Assembly: GCF_900199455.1 (NCBI RefSeq)
Contig: NZ_FZQR01000001.1
Span: forward strand, 1 to 64,000
Direction of reading: 5' to 3'
DNA from: Mesorhizobium carmichaelinearum
GTDB lineage: Bacteria; Pseudomonadota; Alphaproteobacteria; Rhizobiales; Rhizobiaceae
Length of the DNA stretch: 64,000 nt
The notes under the pieces were generated by a model. The model was not told the origin of the DNA, ran no database searches, and saw only the letters and a program-made list of their open reading frames with translations. This document shows positions 42,972 through 51,443 of this stretch, piece by piece (position 1 is the stretch's first letter; each line of letters opens with the position of its first letter). The position numbers were made by a program, and so were the translations under genes.

Positions 42972-44149
42972 ACACGCAATCGCCGCTGCCCGCTCCGGGT
43001 GCTCCAATGCAACACTACGTTTCCATAGCGCCCTTTGACCTGCAGTCGGTCGAGGCGATGACGCCGGAGCAGTCGAAGGTCTATCAGGCGTCGCAGTTGC
43101 GGCTGATGTGGTGGAAATTCCGAAGGCACCGGCTTGCCGTTGTATCCGGCATATTCCTGGCAGCGCTTTATTTCGGGATACTCATCTGCGAGTTCCTGGC
43201 GCCCTACAATCTGCACACGCGCAACATGGACTACATCTATTCGCCGCCGCAGCAGGTGCACCTGTTCCACAACGGCCAGTTCGTCGGGCCTTTCGTCTAT
43301 GGCCGCCACATGACGCTGGACATGGACACACTCAAGCGGAACTACATAGAGCAACAGGATGATGTTCAGCGGATCCGCTTCTTCTGCAAGGGCGACAGTT
43401 ACCGGTTCTGGGGCCTGATCGAAGGTGACAGGCATTTTGTCTGCCCCGCCGAAAACGGCCAGCTCTTTCTGGCCGGCACCGACAGGCTGGGGCGCGATGT
43501 GCTCTCTCGCATCATCTATGGCGCACGCATCTCACTGACAATCGGCCTCGTCGGCATCAGTTTCAGCTTTGTGCTCGGCATTGTCATCGGCGGACTGGCC
43601 GGCTATCACGGCGGTCTCTTCGACCTGATCGTTCAACGGATAATCGAAGTTCTGCAATCGATCCCCAGCATTCCGCTGTGGCTGGCTCTGGCGGCGATCA
43701 TGCCGATAACCTGGAGTCCGATCCTGATCTATTTCGGCATCACCGTCATCCTCGGGCTGATCCACTGGACCGGACTGGCGCGGGCCGTGCGTTCAAAGCT
43801 TCTCGCCTTGCGCGAGGAGGATTACGTTCTGGCCGCGCAATTGATGGGCGCCAGCAGCACCCGCATCATCGGTCGGCACCTCATTCCCGGCTTCATGTCG
43901 CATCTGATCGCGACGGCGACGATCTCCATACCCGGCATGATCCTGGGTGAGACGGCGCTGAGCTTCCTCGGGCTCGGCCTGAGGGCGCCGACAACCAGTT
44001 GGGGCATCCTGCTCACCGAGGCACGCAGCGTCAGCGTGATCGCGTTCTATCCATGGCTGCTTTTGCCGATGCTCCCCGTCATTCTCGTCATCATGGCGTT
44101 CAACTTCTTCGGAGACGGGTTGCGGGACGCCGCAGACCCCTACAAGTGA
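42968..44149 (+). CDS. Oligopeptide-type ABC importer permease 2
   Basis: This 393-residue permease (OppC/YejE-like) overlaps the first permease by four bases. After an N-terminal cytoplasmic stretch, the first membrane helix (about 57-78) is followed by an extended periplasmic loop of about 95 residues (about 78-170) before the LFLAGTDRLGRDVLSRIIYGAR motif that marks OppC proteins. Five further helices and the cytoplasmic EDYVLAAQLMGASSTRIIGRHLIPG EAA loop follow. The long first loop is typical of this subfamily and may contact the binding protein. It ends the operon. Confidence 0.92.
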   Translation: MNTQSPLPAPGAPMQHYVSIAPFDLQSVEAMTPEQSKVYQASQLRLMWWKFRRHRLAVVSGIFLAALYFGILICEFLAPYNLHTRNMDYIYSPPQQVHLFHNGQFVGPFVYGRHMTLDMDTLKRNYIEQQDDVQRIRFFCKGDSYRFWGLIEGDRHFVCPAENGQLFLAGTDRLGRDVLSRIIYGARISLTIGLVGISFSFVLGIVIGGLAGYHGGLFDLIVQRIIEVLQSIPSIPLWLALAAIMPITWSPILIYFGITVILGLIHWTGLARAVRSKLLALREEDYVLAAQLMGASSTRIIGRHLIPGFMSHLIATATISIPGMILGETALSFLGLGLRAPTTSWGILLTEARSVSVIAFYPWLLLPMLPVILVIMAFNFFGDGLRDAADPYK

Positions 44150-44360
44150 CATCGCTGTTCCGCAGCGCGCCGGGACGCCGCCCCCACCCTGTATGCTCCT
44201 TGTCGGCGGCCTGTTCGGTTATTGCGGTGTCCATTGTTCGCCTCTATATCGGGCGAGACGCGATCGGAGTTTAGCATGTCGCCTTTGGGTTTCATCCGTG
44301 AACCGTTCTCGTCGCGGGTATTGCCGATCACTTGAGCCGGTTGAGGACACACAAGCGCAT

Positions 44361-44840
44361 ATGTCTCGCCTTGAGAATTTCATCAGCAGGATGACCGCAC
44401 AGCGCGACATTCTCGACCACGTGTGCGTCGAGGTGGCGAAGATGGAGGGGCTTGTGCTCGAGCTCGGCCTTGGCAATGGCCGGACGTTTCACCATCTGCG
44501 CGAGCGCCTGCCCGGACGCCGGATCGTGGTGTTCGACCGCGAAGTTGGCGCACACACCAGCTCAATTCCCGAAGCTGAAAACCTCGTGCTCGGCGAGATA
44601 CGCGAGACGGCGAGGAGGTTCATCGGCATCGACGCCGCTCTTGTTCATGCCGACATCGGCACCGGCTATGAAGATCGCGATGCAGTGACCTCTACTTGGC
44701 TTCCCGATCTGATTGCGCGCATGCTTCGCGTCGGCGGCTTCGCGGTCAGTGGCACACCGCTCGATCACCCGCAGTTGCAACGCCTCCCGCCGCCGACCTC
44801 GGAGCCCGCCGATCGTTATTTTCTCTCCAGGCGCGTGTGA
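44361..44840 (+). CDS. Small class I methyltransferase-like protein
   Basis: This 159-residue protein has motif I VLELGLGNGRTFHHL (about 32-46), the acidic-loop VVFDREVGAH and a LVHADIGTG segment, matching SAM-dependent methyltransferases of the small soluble type. It is short but contains the full N-terminal SAM fold; the substrate-recognition part is minimal. The ATG at 44361 is preferred because motif I then lies at the usual distance. It stands alone, and the substrate is unknown. The open frame extends further upstream (44193), but that part has no matching fold. Confidence 0.75.
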   Translation: MSRLENFISRMTAQRDILDHVCVEVAKMEGLVLELGLGNGRTFHHLRERLPGRRIVVFDREVGAHTSSIPEAENLVLGEIRETARRFIGIDAALVHADIGTGYEDRDAVTSTWLPDLIARMLRVGGFAVSGTPLDHPQLQRLPPPTSEPADRYFLSRRV

Positions 44841-44871
44841 GGCTGGAGACGGGTCTTCAGGGACCAAGTCT

Positions 44872-46287
44872 TCAAGGGATCGTATATACTGCTATCTCCC
44901 GCTCAATGCCGCGCAGCGAGACCTCGTGGGGCACGGGCGTCAGCTCGTTCCTGCGCAACAGATCGGCGGTGAGATCGTCGTCGACCACCGCACGCGTGGC
45001 GAAGATCGCCTGCGCGGTGGCAAGGTTCTGGACCCGCGAAGCAATGTTGACCGTCTGGCCGAAATAGTCCTGTCGCTCGTTCATTGATACGGCGATACAG
45101 GGGCCGGCATGGACCCCGATCTTGAGCAGCAGATCCTCGCGCCCGCTCTTTTCGTTGAGCGCACGCATGGCGTCGCGCATCCTGAGGGCCGCAGCAATCG
45201 CACGATCAGGCGTCGCGAAGGTCGCCATCACCGCATCACCGATCGTCTTCACCACCGCGCCTGCCTCCGCCGCGACGATCTCATGCAGAACCTGGAAATG
45301 CGCGCGTACGAGATCGAAGGCCGAAAGGTCGCCCACCCGCTCGTAAAGCGCGGTCGATCCGCGCAGGTCGGTGAACAGGAAGGTCAGGCTGGTGATCTTC
45401 AGGCGCTGGTTGATGTCGAGCGTGTCCGTGCGATAGAGATCGCGAAACGTCTGGTTGGTGAGCAGGCGCTTGGCGGTGAGGAAGGGCCGGCGTTTGCCCA
45501 GGAGATCGTGCAATGCCTGGCCGGCGATGAAGACCGTCGGCAGCACGCGGGTGTCGGTCCTGTTTTCCAGCGAAATGCGCAACGGGCCGGGCTGCATCTC
45601 CAGTGTCTGGTTCTGGACATGGTCGCGGTCGAAGACCAAAGACAGGCTTCGGCGCTCCTTTGTCGGTTCGCCCTTCACGTCGATGAACTGCGCTGAATGG
45701 GTGACCGGCTCGAAGACGATGATGAATTCGGACGGAAGCTGTATGGGCAGGACCGCCTTTTCACCGGGCGCAAGCTCGATATCCTCGAGCGAGAACGATT
45801 CGATCGTTTTCGCGAAATCCTCATCCGGCAGATCGACGCCGGACGCCCAGTAGATCTGGCGGAAATATTCCATCAACGGCAATTCGTGTGGATTGTGGGC
45901 GGCAATCCTGCGCATGCGGGGACTAACGGTGAATGTCACCTCGACCATCTCGTCGAGGGTCGGCGAATAGCCCTCGGAGCACAGCGCGCAGGTGTATTCG
46001 TCCTTCTGCAAGGTTTTCAGCGTGGCGTTGGTATCGAGCACGCCGCCACAGCCGGGGCACAGAACATTCCAGGAAATGTCGAAGATGCCCACCCGCGCCG
46101 CATGGAGAAAGGCGCCTATGGCGCGCTCCTCGTCGAGGCCATGCTTGTTGGCGAAGGCCAGCACATTGATGCGGCAAAGCTCGCGATCCTCGCCCTCGGC
46201 GATGGTTCGCTTGATCGCGTCGATTGCGCGTGGATCGACATCGGTCGATTGCCGCAGAAGCGAGAACAGATCCTGTGCTTCGTTCAT
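44872..46287 (-). CDS. Class III adenylate cyclase with zinc-ribbon-like sensor
   Basis: This 471-residue protein has a C-terminal cyclase domain (about 295-470): TFLFTDLRGSTALYERVG, VKTIGDAVMATF and DYFGQTVNIASRVQ, with both metal Asp residues and the VN-x3-R motif. Upstream are a CPGCGG / CALC zinc-ribbon-like pair (about 95-123) and a DUF5939-like beta-rich sensor region (LAPGEKAVLPIQLPSEFIIVFEP, then QNQTLEMQPGPLRISLENRT). It is cytoplasmic. The start at 46287 (GGAG upstream) precedes a helical segment (EAQDLFSLLRQS). It is convergent with the methyltransferase gene and divergent from the membrane protein at 46480. Confidence 0.88.
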   Translation of the reverse strand: MNEAQDLFSLLRQSTDVDPRAIDAIKRTIAEGEDRELCRINVLAFANKHGLDEERAIGAFLHAARVGIFDISWNVLCPGCGGVLDTNATLKTLQKDEYTCALCSEGYSPTLDEMVEVTFTVSPRMRRIAAHNPHELPLMEYFRQIYWASGVDLPDEDFAKTIESFSLEDIELAPGEKAVLPIQLPSEFIIVFEPVTHSAQFIDVKGEPTKERRSLSLVFDRDHVQNQTLEMQPGPLRISLENRTDTRVLPTVFIAGQALHDLLGKRRPFLTAKRLLTNQTFRDLYRTDTLDINQRLKITSLTFLFTDLRGSTALYERVGDLSAFDLVRAHFQVLHEIVAAEAGAVVKTIGDAVMATFATPDRAIAAALRMRDAMRALNEKSGREDLLLKIGVHAGPCIAVSMNERQDYFGQTVNIASRVQNLATAQAIFATRAVVDDDLTADLLRRNELTPVPHEVSLRGIEREIAVYTIP

Positions 46288-46479
46288 CGTGCAGGCTCCG
46301 GAAAATGCGCCTCCCGAGGCGTGTTGACCGGACCGCTCCTTGGTCCGAGTTTGCCATTTTACGTCGAAACGGATCGTACGGCCATTCGAATAGATAAACC
46401 TGGTGACAGCTCGATTTCCATCCGGCCGCAAGCGGCACTATGATGGTCCACGGGTATTCACCTTTGGGGGGCCCTTTCC

Positions 46480-47304
46480 ATGCAGACGTCCGACAACCCG
46501 CCATTTCCAGCAGCCCTGCGCATTTTCTCCGCTGGGGTCATCATCGTCCTGATCGTGGGCGCCGGCCTGTTTTTCGCGCCGGCGCTGGTCAAGCCGCGCT
46601 GGCCCTGGCCCGTCACGCCATTCAGCGCCCGCTTCCTCGGCGGCTTCTACACCGCCGAAATGGCGGTGATGGCGGCGCTCTTGTTCTGGAACCGCTGGTC
46701 GCCCGGCAGGCTGGTGCTCGTCATGGCCTTCATCTTCACCGTCATCGTGTCGGCGGTGTCGTTGATCAATCTCGGCTATTTCAACTTCGAACGAAAAGCG
46801 GCCTGGCTCTGGTTCCTGGTCTATCTTGCCTCGGCCGCGGTATCCGGGCTGTTCTTGTGGTGGGCCAGGACCCGTCCTTCGGCAAAAGGCGTGACCCTGA
46901 ATCCCGCATGGCGCGGCTACATGTTGGCGGAAACGGTGATCCTTGGGATCTACGGTGTCGGCATGTTGCTGTTTCCCCAGGTGGTCAGCAGCAGCTGGCC
47001 ATGGCCGGTCGATCCCTTCCACGGCCAGGTCTACAGCGCCATCTTCCTCGCCGGCGCCGGCGGCACATACCTCGTTTGGAAAGGCGCGCCGCGCGAGGAA
47101 CTGCTGGTGCTCGGCCTGGCGCAGTTTCTGGTCGGCCTGCTTGCCATCCTTGGCCTCGCCATCACCGACGCTGCGGTGCACCGGATCGACTGGACGGCGA
47201 CCAGGACACTGTGCTGGCTCGCCCTTTTCGGCTGGATCGGCATCAGCGGCGTCTTCAAACTCTACGCCGCCTCCCGCTATTTTGGCTCGCAATCAGCAAC
47301 ATAG
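46480..47304 (+). CDS. Multi-pass membrane protein with an internal repeat
   Basis: This 274-residue protein has about eight hydrophobic helices and no recognised domain. The two halves share a motif: RWPWPVTPFSARFLGGFYTAE in the first and SWPWPVDPFHGQVYSAIFLAG in the second, each after a hydrophobic helix, which suggests duplication of a four-helix unit. It might be a small channel or transporter, but no function can be assigned. The start is supported by its position before the hydrophobic run, with no strong ribosome binding site (an AAGGAGG-like tract is absent). It lies between a cyclase gene and an acetyltransferase gene. Confidence 0.75.
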   Translation: MQTSDNPPFPAALRIFSAGVIIVLIVGAGLFFAPALVKPRWPWPVTPFSARFLGGFYTAEMAVMAALLFWNRWSPGRLVLVMAFIFTVIVSAVSLINLGYFNFERKAAWLWFLVYLASAAVSGLFLWWARTRPSAKGVTLNPAWRGYMLAETVILGIYGVGMLLFPQVVSSSWPWPVDPFHGQVYSAIFLAGAGGTYLVWKGAPREELLVLGLAQFLVGLLAILGLAITDAAVHRIDWTATRTLCWLALFGWIGISGVFKLYAASRYFGSQSAT

Positions 47305-47378
47305 GCTGCAGAGATAGCTGGATTTTCAGGTGACGTCCGGTGCATCGTGCCGGGCCGATCGCCTTAGCCGGAAAAGCC

Positions 47379-47891
47379 ATGACCAGCACGACCGAGAAAA
47401 TCCAGCCGCAGCTCCGCGCCGTACGGCCAAGCGATGCGGAGGCGCTTTGCACCATCTTCAACATGCCGGGCTTCCGCTGGGGCACGCTCAGGATGCCCTT
47501 CGAGATGGTGGAGCAGGTGGAACGGCGCATCGCCAAGTCCGGCCAGGAAACCACCTGGATCGTCGCCGAGTTGAACGGCAAGGTCGTCGGCCATGGCAGC
47601 CTGGTCGTGCAGGGTTCGCCGCGCCGTTCGCATATCGGCGAGATCAATATCGGCCTTGACGATGCCTTTGTCGGCAAGGGCATCGGCTCTGCCATACTTG
47701 GCGCGCTGCTTGACGTGGCCGACAACTGGCGCGCCCTGAAGCGGGTCGAATTGACCGTCTATGCTGACAACGAACCGGCCATCCGTCTCTACTCAAGCCA
47801 CGGCTTCGAGGTTGAAGGCCGGCATGTGAAGGCCGGTTTTACCGACGGGCAGTACCACGACCTCCTGAGCATGGCCCGGCTGCGGTTCTAA
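47379..47891 (+). CDS. GNAT-family N-acetyltransferase
   Basis: The 170-residue protein is a compact GNAT domain: motif B-like AVRPSDAEALCTIF, then TTWIVAELNGKVVGHGSLVV, the acetyl-CoA-binding FVGKGIGSAILGALLDVAD (Q/RxxGxG/A type, here GKGIGS) and VELTVYADNEPAIRLYSSHGFEVEG. It transfers an acetyl group from acetyl-CoA to an amine, on a small molecule or a protein; the acceptor is unknown. The start at 47379 begins the fold; an in-frame upstream ATG at 47340 adds residues with no match. It is cytoplasmic. Confidence 0.88.
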   Translation: MTSTTEKIQPQLRAVRPSDAEALCTIFNMPGFRWGTLRMPFEMVEQVERRIAKSGQETTWIVAELNGKVVGHGSLVVQGSPRRSHIGEINIGLDDAFVGKGIGSAILGALLDVADNWRALKRVELTVYADNEPAIRLYSSHGFEVEGRHVKAGFTDGQYHDLLSMARLRF

Positions 47892-47985
47892 AACCTTGGC
47901 TGATCGAGTTGATGATCTAGGCCGGCCGCACCCGGCAAGTCCGGTCTCCCTTGGCGTTTGCAGCGCAAGCGGCTAGACGGGACCG

Positions 47986-49371
47986 ATGACCGCCGTCTCT
48001 GACCCAACCCCTACGCCTCCGGTGGAAATTCTGGCTGTGCTGTCGCGGCTCTGCCCGGAAGTCGTGCGCGACATCGAGCTGGACTGGAATGCACCGGTTT
48101 CCGATTACGCCCGCCATCTGTGGCGGCCGGTGGCAAGGCCGGCATCGGGCCCGGCGATCGCTGCCCGCTCAATCCTGCGCGAAGTCCTGCATCAGCGCCT
48201 CGGTATGATCATGCAGCCTGAGGCGATCGGCAAGGCCCTCGAAGAGTTCGAGCACCGACCGGTGATTCAGTCCGGCCTGCACTGCCTGCTTCTAATGGAC
48301 CGGATCACCTTCGATGCCCTCCTGCTTGCCTGGCTCGGCGCGGTCGAAAACGGTCTGTCGGCCTTCTTCTGCTTCATGGGTACGACGATGACCATGGAGA
48401 CAATTGGCAAGGAGGGGCCGGGATGGCTCGATGTCGGCGACGACAAGGTCAACCTGTTTGGCATGGGGCGCCACAAACTGTGCCGTAAAAGCGCCTGCGT
48501 GGCCGGTCCCGTCTCCCTCAACAAGCGCGCGCTCGAAGCGGTGGGCGATGAAACGGATGCCAGCCGCTGGCTGGGCACACTGCTTGCCAGTCAGGACAAG
48601 GTGTTTGGAACCGCCGCCGATGCGCTGACAGAACTCAATGAGGATCTGGTCGCCAGTTGGGATCGTTCCGGCATGGCCCGGCCGGTTTTCATCGACGATC
48701 GGCTCGCCGCTTCCGCCACGGCGCGGCATCTGGAATATGACGGCAGCCTTCTTTCCAGGCTGCTGGTTGAGCCCGCAAGACGCCAGCGTCTCGACCATGC
48801 CTTGCAAGAAGCCGCATCGAGCCCTTTCGGCAGGTTCCTGCCCAACACCACGGATTATTTCTGGGGCATTCGCGAGCAGCGCGTGCGCAAGCTCGTCCTT
48901 GAGAACGGGCACCTGATCGAATCCGACAGACCGCATGGTCTTTCCATCCCGTTCGAACGGCCGCACCTCAAGCAGGCGCTGCTGGACGGACTGCTGCTGC
49001 CGAACCTGTTCCTGACGTTCCTCGTCCTAGCCATATTGCCGCGGGTACGGGTTGTGGGCGGCCTGAGACAGATTGGCTATGTCGCGCTTTTCCATCACAT
49101 CCTGCTGGCCGCGCTGGACGAAAACGTGCCGGAAGAGCGTGATCTGGTTGCGGAGCTGCAGGTTCGGGAAAATGCCTGGGGCATGCGGGTCATCGATGAA
49201 AAGATCTCGGTCCGCGAGCAGCTTGCCAGCCTGCCGGAGGGGGCGCTCTTCCCGGACCTGCTCCGGCAATACCGTTTGCGGACTTTTGCCGAGACGACCG
49301 ACGACCTGAAACTGGTTCGCGAAAACGCCCGGTGGCGCAAGATCGGCCAAGCACGGACCAAGGCGACCTGA
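47986..49371 (+). CDS. Hypothetical protein, 461 residues
   Basis: This is a soluble, largely helical protein with no membrane span except a short hydrophobic stretch (about 335-347, LFLTFLVLAILPRV). I do not recognise a family. Notable parts are a Cys-containing segment (about 165-172, CRKSACVAG) and a C-terminal helical region rich in Leu and Arg (LFPDLLRQYRLRTFAET). There is no signal peptide. It may be an enzyme or regulatory protein of the neighbourhood; its length and lack of frame breaks suggest it is real. It converges on the cyclase-TPR gene. Confidence 0.65.
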   Translation: MTAVSDPTPTPPVEILAVLSRLCPEVVRDIELDWNAPVSDYARHLWRPVARPASGPAIAARSILREVLHQRLGMIMQPEAIGKALEEFEHRPVIQSGLHCLLLMDRITFDALLLAWLGAVENGLSAFFCFMGTTMTMETIGKEGPGWLDVGDDKVNLFGMGRHKLCRKSACVAGPVSLNKRALEAVGDETDASRWLGTLLASQDKVFGTAADALTELNEDLVASWDRSGMARPVFIDDRLAASATARHLEYDGSLLSRLLVEPARRQRLDHALQEAASSPFGRFLPNTTDYFWGIREQRVRKLVLENGHLIESDRPHGLSIPFERPHLKQALLDGLLLPNLFLTFLVLAILPRVRVVGGLRQIGYVALFHHILLAALDENVPEERDLVAELQVRENAWGMRVIDEKISVREQLASLPEGALFPDLLRQYRLRTFAETTDDLKLVRENARWRKIGQARTKAT

Positions 49372-49430
49372 GCCCCACCTGAGGCCTTATTTCAGGTTGA
49401 TTTTGGTGCGCAGCCGCATGACCTCACCAG

Positions 49431-51203
49431 TCATCGCACGATAGCGGCCTTGCGGAGGCCGTCGACCATGAGTTCGAAATCGGCAGGGTTCTTGTAAGGC
49501 AAGACTTTGCGACGGTATTCCAGCGAATAGTCGGGATTGACGCGAAGCACCTCCTGCCATGCCGCGCGGGCCTCCTCCAATCGGCCCAGATGGCCGTAGC
49601 TGGCGGCCAGAAGCGCGCGCGAGACGTCGGTGACAGCATTGCGAGCCAGCCGTTGCAGCAAGAGGTCGACGGCCTCGTCGTACCTTCCCAGTTGAAACAA
49701 CGCCAAAGCCTGGAAGTGCAGAAGCACATCCGGAAAGTATGGGTTCAGGGTCTTTCCCCGGTCGAAACTCTCGAGGGCCTCCTCGGGTCTGCCCGAGTAA
49801 TACAGCGTCTCGCCGCGGCAGACATGCGCTTCGGCGAAGTTCGGATTGAGGACCAGTGCGCGCTCGACCTCGACGATGGCCTCATCGTGCCGTCGTGTGT
49901 ACAGCTTGGCTATCGCCAGCGCCCAGTGCGCCCAGGGATCGCTGTCATCCAGCGTTACCGCTCGCGTTGCGACCTCTTCGGCTTGCGCCATCGATTCCGG
50001 CGGTGACGCACCCCACCTGTTCAGGTAATCGACACCGTGCGTGAGGGCAAGGAAAGCGTAGGCAGAGGCAAAGTTCGGGTCCAGCTCGGTGGCACGTTGC
50101 AAGAGCTCGCGGGCCGCGGCGTTCGTCTCCTTCGTCAGCCGGTGCCACAGCTCCCGGCCGCGCAGGAAACAGTCATACGCCTCCGTGTTGCGCGGGTGCT
50201 CCGGCGCCAGCCGCAGACGGGTGCCATCAGTCAGGTTGAGCGCCAGCGCACCGACGATCTGCTGCGTCACGTCGTCCTGCACGGCGAATATGTCGGTCAG
50301 GTCGCGATCGAACCGTTCCGCCCAAAGATGGCCGCCCGAAATTGCATCGATGAGCTGCGCGGTGATGCGTACCCTGTTCCCCGACTTGCGGACGCTGCCC
50401 TCAAGCACATGCCGCACGCCGAGCTTCTTGCCCACCTCCTGCACATGGACGTTCTGGCCCTTGAAGGTGAACGATGAATTGCGTGCGATGACGAAGAGCT
50501 GCGACAGTTTGGACAGCGCCGTGATGATGTCTTCGGAGATGCCGTCGGCGAAGTAGTCCTGTTCGGCGTCACCGCTCATATTGGCGAACGGCAGGACGGC
50601 GATAGACAGCTTGGGCGGCGCTGCCGCCGCCGGCCGGCTCGTCGCGGTTTCCGAGGTCGCGGCCGCTTTGGCCCCGGCGTTGCCGACTTGCAGCGAATAG
50701 ACCCGGATCGGCTCGGCGATGTTCTTGAGCTGCGTGCTGCCGAGATCGCTGACCGAGAGGTCGAGCCTCGCCCTGACCTGGCGATAGGCATCCTCGGACA
50801 GGCAAATGGCGCCCGGCGCCGCGACGCCCTCCAAACGCGAGGCGATGTTGACGCCATCGCCCATCAGGTCGCCGTCGCTTTCTTCGACCACATCCCCCAG
50901 ATGAATGCCGATCCTGAACTCAATGCGGCGGTCCTGCGGCACGCCGGCATTGCGCTCAACCATACCATTCTGAACCTCGATGGCGCAGCGCACGGCATCC
51001 ACCACACTGCGGAACTCAACCAGCGCCCCATCCCCGGTGCGCTTGATCACACGTCCGTTGTGCACTGCGATGATTGGATCGATCAGGTCGCTGCGCAGTG
51101 CCCGCAACCTCGCCAAAGTACGATCTTCGTCCGCGCTTGCGAGCCGGCTGTATCCGACCACATCTGCAGCCAGGATTGCGGCGAGCTTGCGATTCTCGCT
51201 CAT
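49431..51203 (-). CDS. Adenylate cyclase fused to TolB-like and TPR domains
   Basis: The 590 residues contain three parts. The class III cyclase domain (about 1-170) has LAAILAADVVGYSRL and RTGDGALVEF (both metal Asp residues) and LMGDGVNIASRLEG. A TolB-like domain (about 205-325; SIAVLPFANMSGDAEQDYFADGIS, then GVRHVLEGSVRKSGNRVRI) follows, as in many rhizobial cyclases. The C-terminus (about 340-590) has several TPR repeats (ALVLNPNFAEAHVCRGETLYYSGRPEEAL). It likely makes cAMP in response to protein partners. The gene stands alone, divergent from the cyclase-AAA gene at 51444 across 240 bases. Confidence 0.9.
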   Translation of the reverse strand: MSENRKLAAILAADVVGYSRLASADEDRTLARLRALRSDLIDPIIAVHNGRVIKRTGDGALVEFRSVVDAVRCAIEVQNGMVERNAGVPQDRRIEFRIGIHLGDVVEESDGDLMGDGVNIASRLEGVAAPGAICLSEDAYRQVRARLDLSVSDLGSTQLKNIAEPIRVYSLQVGNAGAKAAATSETATSRPAAAAPPKLSIAVLPFANMSGDAEQDYFADGISEDIITALSKLSQLFVIARNSSFTFKGQNVHVQEVGKKLGVRHVLEGSVRKSGNRVRITAQLIDAISGGHLWAERFDRDLTDIFAVQDDVTQQIVGALALNLTDGTRLRLAPEHPRNTEAYDCFLRGRELWHRLTKETNAAARELLQRATELDPNFASAYAFLALTHGVDYLNRWGASPPESMAQAEEVATRAVTLDDSDPWAHWALAIAKLYTRRHDEAIVEVERALVLNPNFAEAHVCRGETLYYSGRPEEALESFDRGKTLNPYFPDVLLHFQALALFQLGRYDEAVDLLLQRLARNAVTDVSRALLAASYGHLGRLEEARAAWQEVLRVNPDYSLEYRRKVLPYKNPADFELMVDGLRKAAIVR

Positions 51204-51443
51204 GGGTCCGTCTCCTCATCTCCACGATAGCAGGAAGACGGAGGCAAGAGGGAACTTTCGCAAACGACGGCCACGCAGCCGCCCGCATCGGCAGCGCTCT
51301 GCCACAGGCCCATGTCGATCGCCTGGTGCCCATTTGAGCTGCCGCTTGCTGGCCGACGTCTATCGGTTCATCCTTGTGGATACGCTGGCCGTGAACTGCG
51401 TAGCGAGATCACCCCGTCACGGCCCCTAGTGAGGTCTTGTCCT

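Noticed and set aside
38180..44149. Part of the glycan locus
   Set aside because: It is a self-contained peptide importer operon with its own overlapping gene order, and its motifs show no link to polysaccharide export.
49377..49397. Six-base-pair hairpin between convergent genes as a terminator
   Set aside because: The stem is short and AT-rich, with only a weak T run, so it is not reported as a feature.
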